Source: Xanthostigma xanthostigma (taxonomy: Eukaryota; Arthropoda; Insecta; Raphidioptera; Raphidiidae). Taken from it: a stretch of DNA of 64,000 nt. The notes under the pieces were generated by a model. It was not told the DNA's origin. It was given only the letters and a program-made list of their open reading frames with translations, and ran no database searches. Location: assembly GCA_963575645.1 (NCBI GenBank), contig OY754469.1:50674753-50738752 (forward strand). The letters are read 5' to 3'. A program made the translations under genes and the position numbers. Positions within the stretch are counted from its first letter, which is position 1. The number at the start of each line of letters is the position of its first letter. Below, in pieces: positions 21,273-32,039 of this stretch.

Positions 21273-23849
21273 GTTTCTAATCAGAGGTTAATCAAAGATT
21301 GAATCTTTATTTAAAATATCTCCTGCTAGGTACAATATTAAGGTTTAGGGGGGTATCAGCAAAATTACTGTAACCCACCGGAAAAAAAGTTTTTTGATTA
21401 ATTTCACTCAACTAGTCCTTCGTGATGTTCTTGTGATATAGAAAGGAATCGAGAGAAAGAATTATTATAGACGTATGATGACTGAGATTCATTACAGCGA
21501 AAAATTAAGTACATACTGAATTCTTTATTCATTATTGTATCGAAAATGTGGCATAAGCTAATTTGCCATCTACACAAGATGCACCTGATAGTGATATGTA
21601 TTACACAAAAACAAAATTTAAATTTAAAACTGCTTAAAATTTGTAGCAACAGCAACGCGTGGCCGGATACGGCTTGTATTAAAACAATAATAATAGAACA
21701 CCCCAGCGAATCGAGAAACTTCTGGATAGGTTCTATACAGTAAGTAGATATCTATTGAATGTAATATTATATGCTTTTGTCATGTCCTTCATATTTTTTG
21801 ATCGACGTATACTAGAATGTGACAAACATCATAAAAATGAGTTGTGGGTGATTAATTTAACGTATACATCCCCTTTGAAAGATGCATTTCACGTGCCGGC
21901 GACGCGACGTCCGCGGCGTCGTTGAGAAAGTTTGAAACTAAAATCGTTACTGTGTCATTTCTGTGAACAGGTCATCAGCTTCATCGTTACTACACAGTAC
22001 CTACCTAACACTATATATACACACGACTTGCTCTTCTTACTCTCCCTCAGAGATATTCTCTGCTCTCCCTGCATGTGCAGTTGTTGCAAAGAAGTAAATT
22101 TAAATGTAAGTTTCGTGTTATGAATAAAAAGATTATCCACAGCGACTTCTTTATGTAGTTCATGAACTGTTTTACACACAATGCACGCCACGAGGAGCTT
22201 AGACGCCAGTCGTGTCGAACATTTCCGCGTTGATTTTTTAACCGCATTTGGAGTTTTATAGGATCAAAACTCAAAAGCAATACAAATATAATCTCTAATA
22301 ATTTGATTTTTGTTACAGGTACGAAATTTTGAAGTTATCCCATGACCTGTTATCTGGTAAGATCAAGTATATTTTTAAACAAACTAATACCGCCCATTTT
22401 TCGTCTTGGTCGAACTATATTTATAGCATGATTAAAGGCCGATTTATATCATTCCAATTATAGACACGGATCTTATCACACCAGCATCGATTAGACTCTA
22501 TGCACATACATTAAACATTGTTGGGATTAATTCGTTCGGTGTCCTCGTGCGAATCGTCTGGCTAGATCTTAATTGTAAATACAGAAGTCATTCCTACTGG
22601 TGAAGCCTAAAATATATTCTTCTTGCTAATATTTTGTGCGATAATTCTTTGGATTGTTTGGAGTGTCCAAATGATATGGCCAGACGTTTTCTATCAGTTC
22701 AAGGCGAGAGTTGAAAGAATATAAAGTGTTTCGTAGTTACGTGTAATTATTTTACGATTATTTCTCTGAACCGGTGAAGTTTTTATTCATATTATTCTCT
22801 GTATATATTGCTAACAGTTTCGTAGATTTCTAAAGTCTCAGATGCAAATAGCAGTGATAATACATAATTGCCGTCATTTCTTTGCTAAGCTTTGGTTCGT
22901 AGTAACAAATTTGTTCTTTGTCCAAACATACTTAACGAAATGTCGTGTACTGCGGCTACAGATGTCATCACGAACTTCAGTCTTAGTATAGGTGTTACTC
23001 GTACATTGTGTTCTATTGTTTTACGGTGAATTTTGATTATAATAATTCGCTGGCTTTAAAACAACAAGATTGTTGTTCGTTTCCTTATTTCATTTCTTTA
23101 TACGGTAAGTCCGCATCACATATTATGGTCGCTTGCATGGAAACGTTCACAGTTCACACATTGACAGTACTAAATGGTCGCCATACATACAGGGTGTTAA
23201 GAAAATGGTTAATTTATGATATAAGACCGTTTCGTGTTCACGGATATTCTGGCGACAAAACATAATATTATATATTGTCGCTGCATTGGGAAAATGCTTA
23301 AGATGTGTGAACAATGATGTAATTAAACATTTTTTTCGAGAAGATTTTGAAAGACTTTTCCACATGAAAAAATCCCAATAGTGTGTGTTTTTCAATGTAA
23401 TTTTAAACAGAATAATCTCGCTACGGAGATACGTGATCGGTCAAGAGTTTCAGCTTTTTTATCTAAAGTTACTCCCAGGCTCAGCTACAAATTTCGAACT
23501 ACGGAACCAATTTAAATCAAACATAGTCTAAAATTTGACCAGATAATGTTCTTACATGGGAAAGAAAACTGCATTCAATCGGTTTAGCCGTTCTTTGCAT
23601 TTGAAAACGTTATAGAGAATATAGAGATGTTTTTAGAAATAAATAATCAATCAATTTTAATAATTTAATGTTTTAATATGCACTAACATTTTTGAAAGAC
23701 TAAGAAGAACAAAATAAAATATTTATAAAAAAAAACTTTTTATAGGCAAACTTTTATTAAAATGTAGTAAAAGGAAAAACAATAATTTTAAACAGTTTAG
23801 GTTCATAACTATAAAAGCGCGGGTTGTGACTAATAAGCAATCATAGAGG
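21273..23849. other. Unannotated AT-rich DNA
   Basis: A GC-rich word cluster lies at 21895-21923 ('gccggcgacgcgacgtccg'). One splice-site pair is noted separately (22319-22356). The numerous short frames at 21400-22280 overlap on both strands and show no domain. Confidence 0.45.
22319..22356 (+). other. Candidate micro-exon, 38 nt
   Basis: A branch-like 'tctaat', a T-rich tract and 'ttacag' end at 22318. A CTG|GTAAGA donor follows 22356. The splice words are good but the enclosed 38 nt show no coding bias. Chance is a serious alternative. Confidence 0.2.
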
Positions 23850-24575
23850 TAAAGGCCCCCATACACCTCCTTCTTTTTTGGCAGTTTTCATCGTCACGAT
23901 AAAACACGTCGGTCAAAACCGAAGTGTATGGGCAAAAACTGTCGATGAAACACGGCAGTGTTTTTATCTGCCGAAGCTTGATTTTAAACACGACGTGTTT
24001 GCTGGTTGTCGTTTTAAATCGTAATGTGTGGCGCTTTCCGATAAGAATCGACGTGTTTATTCAGTGGTGCGACGTACAGCAAATAAGTCATATTAATTAA
24101 ATGATTGTAATTAGTTTGAGTATTGATTTATATTTTAACCGTTTTAGTGCTAAGCAATTTTGACAAAAATAAATGAAAATTGCTATAAACATATTGATTA
24201 ATTTAGAGGAAAAAATAATGGTGTCAAATAAAACACTCTAATTTAGACAAATATCAATCAATTTTATTAATTATTTTTGCATTATATTGTTTATTAATGT
24301 TTATTAAACATAAAATAATATCAATATTATTGTATTTTCCATCAAAGCAGATCGTATTAATGATGCCACGACTTCAGAAAAACTGAACGAAACTACGCCT
24401 CTGTGTGGATATGGCCGTTGTTCGTGTTTAAATTAACCGTACAGTTTTACCCGTGCGGTTAAAACTGCCATAAAAGAACGAGGTGTATGGGGATAGCCGT
24501 TGTTCGTGTTTAACCGTACAGTTTTACCCGGCGGTTAAAACTGCCATAAAAGAACGAGGTGTATGGGGGCCTTTA
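23850..24575. mobile_element. DNA transposon derivative with TAAAGGCCCCCATACACCTC ends
   Basis: The terminal inverted repeats of about 46 bp (23850-23895 and 24530-24575) match at roughly 37 positions, beginning TAAAGGCCCCCATACACCTC on both sides and continuing through TTCTTTT and GGCAGTTTT. The right terminal region is tandemly duplicated with an 82-bp period ('gccgttgttcgtgttt' at 24414 and 24496), so the internal copy of the TIR ends in 'ggtgtatgggga'. There is no transposase. The target duplication is ambiguous (TA if the TIR is taken to start at AAGG), so the superfamily is left open. Confidence 0.8.
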
Positions 24576-26940
24576 CAGTTCATGCTTTTGTAATTATTAT
24601 TACTTTTCACTACATGTCAATAAAACATTTTTTACTAACATTTTCAATTAACACCGATGTAAAATTTATAAATTCTTTTTTATTATGTTAACTCTCAGTG
24701 TAATTTTAAGCTGCGGTGGGTCAAAATGCCTTTCAACAGTAGTAGATCTTGTTACACAGTGTCATCGAATTGTTTCTACAGAGGAATGAAGTATCTATCG
24801 TTTTATAGCACAAACTGAACGAATTCGATACTTTGCTTACCTCATTATATTAAGTTGCAAAATTAGCTTGAACAATGTAATAAAATACTTTGTTGTTACT
24901 GGAAACGCTCGTATTACACGGGCTGCCCATTAACTTTTGTTATTTAAAAAAGGAGGCAATTTTGTCTTTTTGTAAAAAAATTTAAAGCGGTACTAAAAAA
25001 ATAACTATGTTGTGGTTATTGTTTCTGGTATTTTTATAGGACTTTTTGTTCCTTTATTTTATTTTAAATCTTTTTATGAACTATTCGAAAAACCGTATCT
25101 TGGTAGTTTTGTATCTAATAATACCATAATACCAATATCTACCAGTATGTAATAATACCAAATTTTCCTAACATTCACAAGAAAAAGAATTGCACCTATT
25201 GAGTACTTGTATATTTATAGTATTTGCTTATATAATCTCAACTAGGTTGATTAATTATTATAATTACTAAGTCTATGTTAAAGTAAACGCTGATAAAACA
25301 AATAATTGCAAGCTGTTACTTTAGCGAAAAAAAATCAATTATTTTTAAAAAAGGACTAAGAAAAAAACTTTTCTAATAAAAATGCAAAGAAGTTAATATT
25401 TTTGTATTATTAATATTATTTTTACCTTAAAAAATGTTTCTTCTGATATTAATATTCGTAATATATTCGCATGTATTTTGCGAATGTGAATGCTATTGTT
25501 TGTTACATCACTATAGTCTGAACCAAGCATTAGTGTTACGCCACTGGTAAAATACTAAAGACTAATGAACAATAGATTTTGCTCTTATTAGAAAGCTGAA
25601 GGAGTACCTATATTCATGATGCATGTTATAGGCATACCGTGTAATTGTAAAATAGTTAGTGACTTCTTTTTTTTTTGTCAGTTCTTTGATCTCTAATTTC
25701 TCATGATTCATACGTTTTTCTCTGTCCGTTCATAATCCGCGCAAGGTCTCCATTCGAGAAAATAAAAATATATATATAAGTAGTTTAAAAAAATCTGATG
25801 TTGATGTTGCATGCATTTATTTACAATACTAAAACCGTGTGAAGGTAATTCTGTTTCCTTTGGAACGATCGTTAGCATTAATTTGACGATGAGCAAATTA
25901 ATTTAGCATGTTTACTTCTCAAGGAAACAGTTTTATAAATATTAGCTGAAAGACGACAGTTGCGTAATGTTTGATGATGGCATTGTTTCTGTATACTCTT
26001 TTTTGTTTTTAAACAATAAAACATGTGTGTAATTTTCCGTGTTTGAATATTACTTTTGTGGTTTGGAATGTTTTACTACAGGCTTTTGTTTTCAATTCAC
26101 TTGTTAGTGAGGGCCAGGGGGTGAAATTTCGTATTCCAGTTTTGACTGTTGGTGAAATCAGGAGAGCGAATATCTGACGTGATTGCGTACATTTTACTAA
26201 TAGCTTATCTTTTCGGAACATTTTTTTAGAAATGAGATTTTTTACTTAAAAATAGGTTTATGTAAATATTATTATTTCTGTGCAATTTTTAGCTGTAATT
26301 CAAAACTTTCTCTGAAACTTACAGCATATAGATTTTTAACAACGTAAATAGGGCGGAGGCTTCTGGCATATTAGAGTATGGTTCTACCTTTGGCGTTTTT
26401 TTATTTTAGTTTTATAAATCTATCAAAATTACTTTTGATATTTATAACTGTACAATGATATTTAAATTTACAAACAATTGGGTAATTTTCTTCCCTTATA
26501 AGATATCTCGATATAGAGTAGCTATAGGTACCTAGTACATAGTGAAAATAAACGCACGTTTTGCAATGGGGATTGGCGCCCGTCGTTGGGTTCAATTAAG
26601 ACGACGGTGTCACGGACGTCGGTATGTGGGTCCTGTGTGTTATCCATGACTGGTGTCCGTTTCCGTTGCAATGCCGTCGATACGCTTTCACCCCCTTTGA
26701 TATTTCCCCTCGCTTTACGTATTTACAGACGTTAATCCTTGGCGCTTATTAGTCGTCGTTATCAAATCGTGCCACTTCCCTTGTCAGTGAAATTTGATGC
26801 CGAGAACATGTAGAATTTAGATTAGAAATTAGATTTCAATGTAATAAAGACATTCGCATGATTTTTTTAATGCAAATTGCAATTATAACGTATATACGAG
26901 TATATGTAACAAAAGTCTTAAGAAAAATTGTTAAATAGTT
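24576..26940. other. Unannotated AT-rich DNA
   Basis: No gene. The patch 26568-26710 is GC-richer ('cgacggtgtcacggacgtcg') with no recognisable content. Confidence 0.5.
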
Positions 26941-27185
26941 ATAATAATAATAATAATAATAATAATATATTTATTTCATATACATATAGCTATCTGCTAT
27001 GAAACAAATCAAATGTGCAACATTTTACATAAAAAATTCGTTAGTGAATATAAACATTTTAAAATCAAATAGTCTTTGAGCTGTATTTTAAATTTGTGAG
27101 GTGGCATATTTCTTATGCGAGGTGGTACATGATTATAAATTTGAATGAGTCTATAATTAATATTTTTTTAAACATAGCGCTTTTT
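26941..27185 (-). pseudogene. 3' end of a Jockey/CR1-type LINE (5'-truncated)
   Basis: On the minus strand the last 48 or so codons of a reverse-transcriptase ORF are readable, ending in a TGA at 27009-27011. They include YNHVPPRIRN, then FKIQLKDYL, then LYSLTNFL. This order (YN.lP..iR, then FK..LK.yL, then YS..efl) is the usual C-terminus of Jockey/CR1-like ORF2 proteins. Downstream come a short 3' UTR with an 'aaataaa' word and an (ATT)n tail, seen on the plus strand as (TAA)n at 26941-26967. An in-frame stop near 27170 and the abrupt 5' limit show a dead, 5'-truncated copy, the normal product of LINE insertion. Confidence 0.85.
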
Positions 27186-28521
27186 GATTTAAACTGGTGA
27201 TATTAAAAATAATTTGAAATAAAATTGAATTCTGAAAACTATCTCAACACTTTTGTGCATATACGCTAGTTGAAAACAAAAATTATTGCATACCTATTGT
27301 GAAATTCAAAATGCTTTTTTTTCTTCATGCTACACCGAACAAACTTGATATTATGATACCTAGACAGGAGAACGTATCCCAGAATTTTTGTCTGTTTACC
27401 TGTTTATATACCACCGCACCGATGTTGATGAGACTCGGTATGGCGGCATTATCAATTACTGTAGTACCCAAACTTAGGAACTATACCGTATTTTGTGCAA
27501 TATTCTATTCATATAGAAACGAAGTCGCAGTTTAAAGTGGCCCCTTACACATCAGCTGTGGCATCCGCTGACAGAAGTAATAATTTTGTCAGTGCCCTAC
27601 TACGGATTTAAAGACCGTCCGCGAGACACCATTCCTATAACGAGCAAGCAAAGAAAACCGATATTAATACCAGCCAGGCCCTGGCCGTGTATGGAAGTAT
27701 TTATGTAAAAATATAAACAGGACTGGGACAACACATTTACGTTGTATAATAATATAGAAATATTGTTTCAGTCTCTCCAAAGCCAAGTAAAATCGATTTG
27801 TCATCGGGGTTAGATATTCTGGCGCAGGGTAGTTGTGGGTGTGTTTGCCGCGTTTATGTGCCTCGCATGTGTGTGTGTACACTGTGTGGCCTGTGAGACT
27901 ACAGTAGAACTCTCTTGGCGGTGCTGTGACCTTGATATATAAAGTTGCGTGTTGGCGATTTTCGTCAGGGTTCGCTGGCTGGCAGGAAACTCCTATATAG
28001 ATGATGGGCTTGGCGGCGGTGAAAGTGAAATACGTCGACGATAAAAGAAACATTTTCATGTGAAACATCTAATGGCGCGTTTGGTTGGGAGTAAAACCGT
28101 GCAATTATTAAGTTTCATTTGCGCTTGCTGTGCGCGTGCGTTGGACAGCTGTTTGTACTAGAATTTCGTTAGATGACAGGACGAATTTAGTAACTAAGAT
28201 TTCGATTCTACTCGTCCCGACGACTCCAATAAGTAGTTTGTTGGAGTTACTTTTTAAACGTCTCGTCTGTTTGAATAATGTTGTGGTCGAGTTTGGCGGA
28301 ACGTTTAGTTCAAACGCGTCGGGGAATAATCGTGAATGATGCGACTTATTACTGCAGCAGCCTAGCTACGACTCTCTGTTAACCCGTTGCTTCGTTTCGT
28401 AAACACGCTGCGTTTGACCTACTGACTCACATTAAAGCCTAGTTAAAGGTCGGACGCCGCAGTTTCAATGCAATAGCGAAAGTACCTGTACATTATAATA
28501 TATGTACTACCGAACATCGTC
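27186..28521. other. Unannotated DNA, GC-richer towards the right
   Basis: A 134-codon minus-strand frame (27664-28068) begins with a hydrophobic stretch but matches no family I know. The stretch 28060-28450 is GC-richer than average and contains a 69-codon frame (28130-28339), also unrecognised. Confidence 0.4.
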
Positions 28522-29167
28522 TTTTTTGACGTGATAACGTCTTATAAATTGATGAATCACCAATCTTATAAATTGATAAAACACCGGCTGCATGCAGGAA
28601 AAAGTGTAACGTTCCTAAATCCTAACGTTCGTAACGCGTAACGTTCCGCCTGACCCTGTGCGTGATTTTTGCTAATTTCTCGCTCAATTTAAATCAGATC
28701 GGTTTGAAACCAGTCTTAAACGAAAGAGGAGATTTCGTATAACAGAATTTGCCTAAACAGTTTTTTTATACAAATTTATATAGAAAAATAGCTGTATAAA
28801 TGCAATGTTGTCTAATGCATGGCGCACGCGGTCGGTCGTCTTTGTTTGCCGTACATAGAAATTAGAAGATAACGTATGTCTTGTCTTAACATGAAAACGG
28901 CTGCATTTCTAATGTTTAATTCAATTTTTTGACATTAGTATTTTGTGAAATGCAACGGTTTCTAAGTTAAGTATTGGAATAACTAATTATTATTAGAACA
29001 TAATACTTTGACAGTTGCAAACGTCACTTTTGACATATCTTATCATTCCGACACCAAGGATAAGCGGATTGAAACCAAATTTTGGGAGGTTTAGGTTATG
29101 TATTACGGAATACGTTATCACGTAAAACTATCGTCCGTAAACCGACTTTACAGACAACCAATTTTTT
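28522..29167 (+). mobile_element. Helentron/HINE-like element, family 1, copy 1
   Basis: It starts in a T-run, then GACGTGATAACGTC. The subterminal repeat ACGTGATAACGT (28529-28540) is inverted near the right end as ACGTTATCACGT (29112-29123). It is followed at once by a 9-bp stem with one mismatch, GTCCGTAAA-CCGAC-TTTACAGAC (29133-29155), and the copy ends 'aacca' plus T-run. This layout (5' and 3' subterminal inverted repeats, a hairpin only at the 3' end, insertion in T) is that of Helentrons and HINEs. The interior has 'aacgttcctaa' short repeats near 28609 and no coding capacity. Four more copies are in the window. Confidence 0.7.
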
Positions 29168-31202
29168 TATATTCGATTTTAAATGCATTTTCGCGCCTTT
29201 GCATTGCTTGTGAAATCTTCTTTTTCAAAATTTTTGGCCAGTTCACTTTTGAGCAAACTCCGCAAAAAAAAAAACAGCCTATAAGTGTAACATCATATAT
29301 AATGACCCAAAGCTTATCAAACTAAAATATAGGTTAAGCGTTTTTGAACGATTGGAATTGATCGATTAGCTGTCAAACAGTGAGTGATGCATTCTCAAGT
29401 GTGCCGCTTTCCGGAACTGTATACATATGCATAGATTTGTCGATAAAAAGGGCTGCGTTTCGTACACCGTCACAATATAAAGATCGCCACAGGCCAGTTG
29501 CTGTCCATGCGTCTCTAAATATCGCCGACCCTCAACACATTATGGCCCTTATATAAGAACACTAAAACAAACCTAAAACGTGGCTAGTGTTCCATAATAC
29601 TGCGTATAGATAGATCACTTACGCGTGGACGTAGCCGTCACAAGAGATCCGGACATAGAGTGACCTAAAAGTGAGCAGAACAAGAAAAAAAGAAAATCGC
29701 CGAACTTCTGACAGTATATACAATATTCCATACAAGCGGATTATAGTATGGATAGAAAGTTCATCAATAACTTGAATGTTGATATATTAAAAAGTTAAAA
29801 ATGTAAAGACATAGGAATGTTGCAAACTACAGGGATATTGTAATTACAAGGACAGAACTACGGAGAATAAATGCGTTGTCTTTACTTATTTATTGAAAGA
29901 GACGCAGTCCCTTGTAAGTGCTACTGAAAATAGGGAGAACTATATCGAATATGGATTTTATACCACCTACGCTCAGAAAGTTACGTCTATATATTATAAA
30001 AGTCATTGTGTGAACTTTGTCGGTATATTTTCAGATCTTTTGATAGAATCGGGTCATGTTACTATGCTATATACTTTCTAAAATTAAAGATAAAAACAAA
30101 TCGAAGCTATTCGCTGGCTGCGTGACGGCGACACCGCCTACCGTTCGCGCTCTCACAAAATTGTGTCTAATGGTCATTTTTCAAATAACTGTAATAATAA
30201 TTAATTAAGCGAAACCTTGAATTATCGAAATTTTTATACCCAGTTAAGAAGATATGCCTAGTGTTTATGTTGCTGCACTGAAAAAAAAAAAAACATATTG
30301 AGTATAGTTATTATTTGGAAAAATGTAATAAAATATAATATATAATTAGACATTAATTAATTCAACGAAGATTACTAGCGCCGCAACAGAGCGAGATCAA
30401 ACTGCCTGGTTATTATTGTTTTAAACCGTATAAAGCTTCTAAATAAACGATATGGCAGGGAGTGCGACGCAACCGACATTTGACGGCCTCGCATGAGATC
30501 GTACTCTATAGCCGTTGCACGAATTATTGCTCATTTAGTCCACAGCTCTCGCTGCGATCGATTCAGTTGCCCCCGCTCTGTGTACTGAGCCCTCGACCAA
30601 TAGTAGTCATACTTTCATATTCGAGACAAGGTCAAATTACCTCAGACAAAAATTGCCATCTGATCGTTTTTTTGGGAGGATGCATGGTATAAAAGAATAC
30701 TTTCTGGATCACGCTGTATTATTTAGTGGCGACCTTCTCTCATTGATCGCTGCTCTGCGACGCCCGCGTGACGTAGAGCGTCGCTTACATCCCTCGCTTC
30801 TGCGCCCCCTCCTCGGCCACGGACACCCTCGATCTCTTCTCCCGCTCGCCGCACGTCGCGACACGTCGTCTGACTCATACATAATAAACCTACTCGGTTC
30901 AAGAACGTTCTACGTTATATCTACGCCTTCGACTCATTATATGATGTATACATAATGTATAATATTATTCTGCATGTTTTATTAAATTACAAAAAACGTT
31001 GAATACGAATTACGCAGTTTATTTTCTTTTGGAATCAAACACAGTCCTTTTGTTTCGATTTTTCGAATTTGAAGTATTGTCTTTTGTACAAAGAAGTTAT
31101 AACATTGCTTGACATGTGTCACACGATTCTGTGACAATCATGTACTCGAGTTTACTTGATTTGGTAGCTTATTGTTGAGCGTTCACTTTGTTGACAATGA
31201 CT
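29168..31202. other. Unannotated DNA with a GC-rich island
   Basis: Apart from the island listed separately (30720-30880) I see only short frames. The 100-codon frame 30653-30955 is a translation across the island, rich in Arg/Leu/Pro, without domain resemblance. Confidence 0.4.
30720..30880. other. CpG-rich island
   Basis: About 160 bp of clearly elevated GC with many CpG ('gcgacgcccgcgtgacg', 'gccgcacgtcgcgacacgtc'). An insect initiator-like TTCAGTTG lies upstream at 30563-30569. It could be a promoter or regulatory element, an exon, or a GC-rich repeat. Nothing in the sequence decides. Confidence 0.3.
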
Positions 31203-31242
31203 GGTCATACCACAGAACAGTAAGTTGTTCTGTGGGTCATAC
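31203..31242. mobile_element. Minimal palindrome with 8-bp flanking duplication
   Basis: GGTCATAC (31203-31210) and GGTCATAC (31235-31242) are perfect direct repeats around a 24-bp hairpin, CACAGAACA-gtaagt-TGTTCTGTG (31211-31234), with perfect 9-bp arms. An 8-bp duplication is the hallmark of hAT and P-type insertions, so this may be a nearly completely deleted element or an excision relic. Confidence 0.55.
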
Positions 31243-31636
31243 AGATTACAGAAGATAAGTACACGTCACAGACTAAAACTAAAATGAACAGATTGATGAC
31301 TTTATTTTCTTCAAGGTCACCTGAAAACAAGGATTCATTAAAAGTAGATACGTATATAGTTATGTTCATTCTGAAAAAAAAAGATTTTTAAACACCCACA
31401 CTCCGTTATGACATTCCGTAATCTTTTTTCTAGGATGAATGCGCAAACAAGACAGTTAAATAGGCGCGGGCTGTTATAGTGTCGTGTGAAATTGAATAGC
31501 GGTACGTACAGATATAGAATCTCATCCATTAAATTGTTTAGCGTCTGTTTTAGTTTGCTCACCAGGTCGATTAGAGTAGCTCGGTCTTGCATTATCAATA
31601 AATAATTAATTCACTAACACAAGCATTGCCTGCGGT
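31243..31636. other. Unannotated gap
   Basis: No feature recognised. An 86-codon minus-strand frame has no motif. Confidence 0.5.
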
Positions 31637-32039
31637 AAAGTCCACTGCACATGAGGCTGGATTTGCCGCTAGGTTCCTTGCTATAGATTTCACTACTAGT
31701 TTTCTAGCGCTGGTTTTCTTCATTGCTATTATGTGCTCGCTTCACACGAGACGTCTTTACAAGCTTGCTCTGCGGGTAGCATCAGTGCGCGCGCAGTGAC
31801 AGAACGGTAACAAAAGCGCATGTTTATTGTCTCTGAACAGAACACACACTATGGCATAGTGTTTGTTTGTGGGCGTTTGTTCAAGTCGTCCACGTGACAA
31901 GATACTGCTTCCTGATTGGTTTTTGCAAGAAAAATAGACCCTGTTCTAATTTTAAAACTTCTCTTGTGAGCTAGCAGGCGAGCCCGCAGTGACGTCATTT
32001 CCAGCTTCGTACCCAGCTAAGCTCGTGTGCAGCGGCCTG
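31637..32039. mobile_element. GCTGCACACG-ended DNA element, copy 2 (full length)
   Basis: The left end 'aaagtccactgcacatgagg' and the right end 'ctcgtgtgcagcggcctga' are inverted repeats of roughly 17 bp with a few mismatches. The interior is non-coding and matches copy 1 (13604) across a series of words. A right-end fragment lies at 54362-54428. Three loci in 64 kb suggest a common family in this genome. No target duplication is clear. Confidence 0.7.

Noticed and set aside
27664..28068. 134-codon minus-strand frame starting with a hydrophobic, signal-peptide-like stretch
   Set aside because: No recognisable domain, no splice or promoter context, and the length is possible by chance. Listed only as an unassigned frame.
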